Assembly: GCA_964608595.1 (NCBI GenBank)
Contig: CAZSOU010000048.1
Location: 1 to 18,177, forward strand
DNA: 18,177 nt
Direction of reading: 5' to 3'
From: Oleiagrimonas sp964608595
GTDB taxonomy: Bacteria > Pseudomonadota > Gammaproteobacteria > Xanthomonadales > Rhodanobacteraceae
Positions 14,311-18,177 of this stretch are shown here, in pieces. Under the pieces are notes generated by a model. It was not told where the DNA came from. It made no database searches and worked only from the letters and a program-made list of their open reading frames with translations. Position numbers and translations under genes: made by a program. The stretch's first letter is position 1. Each line of letters opens with the position of its first letter.

Positions 14311-14345
14311 TTGTGCAGGAGCCGGCAGGCCGGCTCCTACGACAA
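14311..14345 (+). repeat. REP-like palindromic element between rnhB and dnaE
   Basis: AGGAGCCGG (14317-14325) and CCGGCTCCT (14330-14338) form a perfect 9-bp stem with a CAGG loop, flanked by TTGTGC on the left and ACGACA on the right. Read on the minus strand, the element begins GTCGTAGGAGCCGGC, which resembles the GTAGGAGC-headed REP sequences common in pseudomonads and xanthomonads. No T-tract follows, so it is not a typical terminator. Only one copy is in the window. Confidence 0.45.
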
Positions 14346-14372
14346 ATCGTTCCACAGGCCCGTTGTCAAGCA

Positions 14373-14385
14373 GGCTAAACTAGCC
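14373..14385 (+). promoter_or_regulatory. Small dyad directly before dnaE
   Basis: GGCTA-AAC-TAGCC is a 5-3-5 inverted repeat ending two bases before the dnaE ATG. It contains TAAACT (14376-14381), a possible -10 box that would place transcription start almost at the ATG, giving a leaderless or nearly leaderless message. No -35 and no ribosome binding site are evident. Weak evidence. Confidence 0.2.
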
Positions 14386-14387
14386 GC

Positions 14388-17300
14388 ATGCCTGCCCGCT
14401 TCGTCCACCTGCATGTCCACAGCGAATTCTCGCTGGTCGACTCGACTCTGCGCATCAAGCCGCTGATCGAAGGCTGCGCCAACGCGGACATGCCGGCGAT
14501 CGCGCTGACCGACGAAAACAACCTGTTCGCACTGGTCAAGTTCTATCAGGCCGCGTCAGCGGCCGGCATCAAGCCCATTGCCGGCAGCGATGTATGGGTG
14601 GTGTCGCCGGACGATCCGCGGCCCTGGCGACTGACGCTGCTGTGCATGAAGCGGGATGGTTATCTGCACCTGTCGCGTCTGCTGTCCCGCGCCTGGCGCG
14701 AAGGGCAGCACGGCGGCCACGCGCTGGTCGAAGCCTCCTGGCTGACACCGGAAACCACGCAGGGCCTGATCGCGTTGTGCGGTTTTCGCAGCCATGCCGC
14801 GCGTGCGTCCGGTACCGCCAGAGCGCGGCAACAACTGGCACCGCTGCTGTCGCTGTTTCCCGACCGACTGTATCTGGAATTGAGCCGCACCCGACGCGAC
14901 GGGGAAGAGGCCTGGAACCAGACCGCGCTGGCGCTGGGCGAAAGTCTGGACTTGCCACTGATCGCCAGCAACGACGTATGCTTCCCGCGGCGCGAGGATT
15001 TCGAGGCTCACGAGGCGCGCGTGTGCATCCACCAGGGTCGCGTACTGGCCGATCCCAAGCGCCCGCACGATTACAGCCCCGAGCAATACCTGAAATCGCC
15101 AGCCGAAATGGCCGAGCTTTTCAGCGATCTGCCCGAGGCACTGGAAAACACCGTCGAGCTGGCCCGACGCTGCAACCTGGAGATGAGTTTCGGCACGTAT
15201 TATCTGCCGCAGTTTCCGGTGCCCGAAGGTCACGACCTCGACAGTTACATCCGCGAACGCGCCGTCCACGGGCTGGAAGAACGGCTCGCGCAGCATCCGC
15301 TGGCAGCGGGGCGCACGCGCGAAGACTACGATGAACGTCTGGAGCACGAACTCGGCACCATTCTGCAGATGGGCTTTCCGGGCTATTTCCTGATCGTGTC
15401 CGACTTCATCAGCTGGGCCAAGGAACATGACATTCCGGTCGGTCCGGGTCGTGGCTCGGGCGCCGGCTCGCTGGTGGCCTGGGCGCTGAAGATCACCGAC
15501 CTGGACCCGCTGCGTTTCGACCTGCTGTTCGAGCGCTTCCTGAACCCCGAGCGCGTGTCGATGCCGGATTTCGACATCGACTTCTGCATGGACAAGCGCG
15601 ACCAGGTGATCGACTACGTCGCACGCAAGTATGGTCGCGACCACGTCAGCCAGATCATCACCTACGGTTCGATGGCGGCCAAGGCCGTGTTGCGCGATTG
15701 CGGCCGCGTGCTGGGCATGCCCTACGGACAGGTCGACCGCATCGCCAAACTGATCCCGGCACGCCCGCTCGATCTCACCCTGGCCGACGCACTGGGTCGC
15801 TCGAAAAAAGCGCAAGAAGACAAGGAACGCATCGTCAAGGACTTCTGCGAACTCTACGACACGGATGACGAAGCGCGCCCCCTGATCGATCTGGCGCTGA
15901 AGCTCGAAGGCATCACCCGCAACGCCGGCAAGCACGCCGGCGGCGTGGTCATCGGCCCCAAACCGTTGACCGAGTTTTCGCCGCTCTACTGCGAACCCGG
16001 CGGCGAAGGCGTGGTCACCCAGTTCGACAAGAACGATGTCGAAGCCGTGGGTCTGGTCAAGTTCGACTTTCTCGGCCTGCGCACGCTGACCATCATCGAC
16101 TGGGCGGTCAAAGCCATCAATGCACGCCGCGCCGATACCGACGAGCCCCCCCTGGACATCGCCAAGATCGCGCTGGACGACCGCGACGTGTACAAGCTGC
16201 TCAAGGCCGCGCGCACGGTGGCGGTCTTCCAGCTTGAATCGGGCGGCATGCAGCGCATGCTCAAGGACGCCAAACCCGACCGCTTCGAGGACATCATCGC
16301 CCTGGTGGCCTTGTACCGGCCGGGACCGATGGACCTGATTCCCAGCTTCATCCGCCGCAAGCACGGTCAGGAGGATGTGGTCTATCCCGATCCGCGCGTC
16401 GAGCCGGTGCTGAAAGAAACCTACGGCATCATGGTCTACCAGGAACAGGTCATGCAGATGGCGCAGATCGTCGGCGGCTACACGCTCGGCGGCGCCGACC
16501 TGCTGCGCCGCGCGATGGGCAAGAAGAAGGTCTCGGAGATGGTCAAGCACCGCGCCATCTTCGCCGAGGGCGCGGCAAAGAACGGCCTCTCGCAGCAGCA
16601 GGCCGACGCCATCTTCGACCTGATGGAGAAATTCGCCGGCTACGGCTTCAACAAGTCGCACGCCGCCGCCTATGCCCTGGTCAGCTACCAGACCGCGTGG
16701 TTGAAAACGCATTATCCGGCCGAATTCATGGCCGCGACCATTTCCTCGGACATGGACAATACCGACAAGGTGGTGACATTTCTGGAGGAATCCAGAGCCA
16801 TCGGTCTGGACGTTCTGGCGCCCGACGTGAATGCCTCGCAATGGATGTTCGAGGCCGTCGAACCGGATGCGATCCGTTACGGGCTGGGCGCCATCAAGGG
16901 TGTCGGGCGCGGCGTGTGCGAAGCGATTGCCACCGAACGTCGGAGCGGCGGCCCGTACCGCGACCTGGCCGATTTCTGCCTGCGCGTGCATGCCGGCGGC
17001 CTCAACAAGCGCGTGCTCGAAGCGTTGATCCTGTCCGGTGCGCTGGATGCGCTGGCACCCAACCGTGCCAGCCTGACCGCGCAACTTCCCGGTGCCATCA
17101 AGGCCGCCGAACAGCATTTGCGCAATGCCAGCGCGGGCCAGAACGACATGTTCGGCGCACCAGCCGGCGAGCAGGCCGGACGCATCGTCATCGACCTGCC
17201 CGAAGTGGCGGACTGGTCGCTGGAGCAACGCCTGGCCGGCGAGCGTGAAACGCTGGGGCATTATTTTTCCGGCCATCCGACCGAGCCGTGGCGCGATGTC

Positions 17301-17915
17301 ATGGCGCAACTGGCCACCTGTCCCATGGGTGAAATCGTCGAACGCTATCAGCCGCCCGAACCGCGCGGCGGCGGCGACGACGGCAACCGCTACCGGCGCG
17401 CACCGGAAACACCGTGGACGGTCGCCGGCATGGTGGTCGCGGTACGCAAACGCGGCGACACGGCGGCTTTCGCCCGGCTGGAAGACGAAACCGGCGGCAT
17501 CGAAGTCAGTTTTTTTCGTGAAGCCTTCGATCAATATGTCGAACTGCTCACCCGCGACGCCTTGCTGGTCGTCGAGGGTGGCCTCGGCATCGACAGTTTT
17601 TCCGGCGGTTATCAGGTTCGTGCAAAACGCGTTTTCACGCTGTCCGAGGCATGCGAGAAACTGGCGCGATTACTGCGCATTCGTGTCAACGGCATCGATT
17701 CCGAGTTTTTGCCGCGCCTGCGCGAAACCCTTGACGATTACCGCGGCGGTCCCACGGCCTTGCGTCTGAGCGGGTATCACAACCACGCGGCCCAGGCCGA
17801 TATCGACCTGGGCCGCGAATGGCGCGTGCACGCCAGCCCGGAACTGGTGCGCAACTTGCGTACCCTGCCGGGTGTGCTGGATGCCCAACTGTACCTCGCA
17901 CGGCCGAACTCGTAG
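14388..17915 (+). CDS. dnaE: DNA polymerase III alpha subunit
   Basis: DnaE is the replicative polymerase subunit of the C family. The 1175 residues (E. coli 1160) run PHP domain, palm, thumb, fingers, beta-binding domain, OB fold and C-terminal tau-binding region. The N-terminal PHP begins FVHLHVHSEFSLVDS and keeps the HxH pair (His9, His11) that E. coli has lost, but the next motif reads TDENNL where metal-binding PHPs have TDHGNL. Palm aspartates are Asp394 and Asp396 in MPDFDIDFCM and Asp560 in VKFDFLGLRT. Other landmarks are PVGPGRGSGAGSLVAWALK, NAGKHAGGVVIGP, YQEQVMQMAQIVGGYTLGGA and KFAGYGFNKSHAAAYALVSY. The internal beta-clamp motif QNDMF is at 918-922 (QADMF in E. coli), and the OB fold follows near 1005-1080. 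The start lies 93 bases after rnhB with no obvious ribosome binding site. This is the DnaE1 type, not DnaE2. Confidence 0.98.
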   Translation: MPARFVHLHVHSEFSLVDSTLRIKPLIEGCANADMPAIALTDENNLFALVKFYQAASAAGIKPIAGSDVWVVSPDDPRPWRLTLLCMKRDGYLHLSRLLSRAWREGQHGGHALVEASWLTPETTQGLIALCGFRSHAARASGTARARQQLAPLLSLFPDRLYLELSRTRRDGEEAWNQTALALGESLDLPLIASNDVCFPRREDFEAHEARVCIHQGRVLADPKRPHDYSPEQYLKSPAEMAELFSDLPEALENTVELARRCNLEMSFGTYYLPQFPVPEGHDLDSYIRERAVHGLEERLAQHPLAAGRTREDYDERLEHELGTILQMGFPGYFLIVSDFISWAKEHDIPVGPGRGSGAGSLVAWALKITDLDPLRFDLLFERFLNPERVSMPDFDIDFCMDKRDQVIDYVARKYGRDHVSQIITYGSMAAKAVLRDCGRVLGMPYGQVDRIAKLIPARPLDLTLADALGRSKKAQEDKERIVKDFCELYDTDDEARPLIDLALKLEGITRNAGKHAGGVVIGPKPLTEFSPLYCEPGGEGVVTQFDKNDVEAVGLVKFDFLGLRTLTIIDWAVKAINARRADTDEPPLDIAKIALDDRDVYKLLKAARTVAVFQLESGGMQRMLKDAKPDRFEDIIALVALYRPGPMDLIPSFIRRKHGQEDVVYPDPRVEPVLKETYGIMVYQEQVMQMAQIVGGYTLGGADLLRRAMGKKKVSEMVKHRAIFAEGAAKNGLSQQQADAIFDLMEKFAGYGFNKSHAAAYALVSYQTAWLKTHYPAEFMAATISSDMDNTDKVVTFLEESRAIGLDVLAPDVNASQWMFEAVEPDAIRYGLGAIKGVGRGVCEAIATERRSGGPYRDLADFCLRVHAGGLNKRVLEALILSGALDALAPNRASLTAQLPGAIKAAEQHLRNASAGQNDMFGAPAGEQAGRIVIDLPEVADWSLEQRLAGERETLGHYFSGHPTEPWRDVMAQLATCPMGEIVERYQPPEPRGGGDDGNRYRRAPETPWTVAGMVVAVRKRGDTAAFARLEDETGGIEVSFFREAFDQYVELLTRDALLVVEGGLGIDSFSGGYQVRAKRVFTLSEACEKLARLLRIRVNGIDSEFLPRLRETLDDYRGGPTALRLSGYHNHAAQADIDLGREWRVHASPELVRNLRTLPGVLDAQLYLARPNS

Positions 17916-18034
17916 GGCAAGCCTCGGCCCACCGGCCTGGTGGTGATGACGCACCCGGATCCACCCTGCGCGGCGACGGCTTCGACGCCCGCCCGGCCAG
18001 GGCCGGATTCTCCACGTGATATGCCGCTCTGGGC

Positions 18035-18054
18035 TATAATCGAAGCCTTCGATT
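18035..18054 (+). promoter_or_regulatory. accA promoter -10 overlapped by a 17-bp palindrome
   Basis: A consensus TATAAT (18035-18040) predicts transcription near 18047, about 26 bases before the accA ATG. The -35 region around 18012-18017 is poor. Overlapping the last three bases of the -10 and the predicted start is a perfect palindrome, AATCGAAG-C-CTTCGATT (18038-18054). This position would suit a repressor site. The dnaE-accA gap (17916-18072) otherwise shows only weak short dyads, such as CCACC/GGTGG at 17929-17943, and no terminator with a T-run. Confidence 0.6.
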
Positions 18055-18072
18055 GCCCGAAAAAAGTGCGTA

Positions 18073-18177
18073 ATGAATCCGAACTTCCTCGATTTCGAAC
18101 AACCCATCGCCGAGCTGTCGGGAAAAATCGACGAGCTGCGCAATGCCAGCGACGGGCAGGCGTTCGACATCGACGAG
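18073..18177 (+). CDS. accA: Acetyl-CoA carboxylase carboxyltransferase alpha subunit, N-terminal fragment
   Basis: The first 35 codons are present and the gene runs off the window. The start [20 protein letters not shown] matches E. coli AccA ([20 protein letters not shown]) almost residue for residue, and the visible end FDIDE corresponds to LDINIDEE. AccA with AccD transfers the carboxyl group from biotin-BCCP to acetyl-CoA, making malonyl-CoA, the first committed fatty-acid step. The preceding region is purine-rich (AAAAAAG about 8 bases upstream) but lacks a strong ribosome binding site. The gene has its own promoter-like region, separating it from dnaE. Its place at the end of the lpx-dnaE cluster is conserved in gammaproteobacteria. 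Confidence 0.96.
   Translation, partial: [35 protein letters not shown]

Noticed and set aside
16848..16862. TTCGA-N5-TCGAA repeat resembling the dxr/accA dyad
   Set aside because: It lies inside dnaE with everted half-sites and a different spacing, so it is not the same motif.
14556..17534. 992-codon open frame on the minus strand
   Set aside because: It lies wholly inside dnaE. Long antisense frames are common opposite GC-rich genes, and its product shows no recognisable domain.
17929..17943. CCACC-GGCCT-GGTGG hairpin after dnaE as a terminator
   Set aside because: The stem is only 5 bp and no T-tract follows, so it cannot be called.

Overview
The window is a conserved housekeeping cluster from a GC-rich gammaproteobacterium. 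Every supported gene lies on the + strand. The order is rpsB(partial)-tsf-pyrH-frr-uppS-cdsA-dxr-rseP-bamA-lpxD-fabZ-lpxA-lpxB-rnhB-dnaE-accA(partial). dxr sits between cdsA and rseP, as in pseudomonads and xanthomonads; in Escherichia coli it follows frr. There is no skp/ompH between bamA and lpxD. That gap, the GC-ending codon use, and a Met (short-chain type) at the LpxA acyl-ruler position together suggest Xanthomonadales (Xanthomonadaceae or Rhodanobacteraceae). This placement is an inference from layout and motifs, not from a database search.

Layout: (1) 1-1571 is a translation unit, rpsB-tsf, with an intercistronic hairpin and a strong intrinsic terminator after tsf. (2) 1616-3055 holds pyrH and frr, each with a promoter-like upstream region; frr probably starts at GTG 2498. 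(3) 3072-7560 holds uppS, cdsA, dxr and rseP: undecaprenyl diphosphate synthesis, CDP-diacylglycerol synthesis, the MEP isoprenoid pathway and the sigma-E site-2 protease. (4) 7625-13678 is the outer-membrane block: bamA, then lpxD, fabZ, lpxA and lpxB, which control hydroxyacyl-ACP flow into lipid A. (5) 13671-18177 holds rnhB, dnaE and the start of accA. rnhB overlaps lpxB. A REP-like dyad separates rnhB from dnaE, and accA has a consensus -10 overlapped by a perfect 17-bp palindrome.

The genes link growth-related functions: translation elongation and recycling, UMP phosphorylation, lipid carrier and phospholipid precursors, lipid A, outer-membrane protein insertion, DNA replication and the first step of fatty-acid synthesis. 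No mobile element, CRISPR array, tRNA, rRNA or accessory system was seen, and no gene-free stretch reaches 300 bases (the longest, cdsA-dxr, is 283). I found no undescribed system. The points worth checking are regulatory and small-scale: a 13-bp dyad shared by the dxr and accA upstream regions, short ORFs that exactly bridge two gene gaps, an S2 tail of about 65 residues, the LpxA ruler residue and the missing skp.
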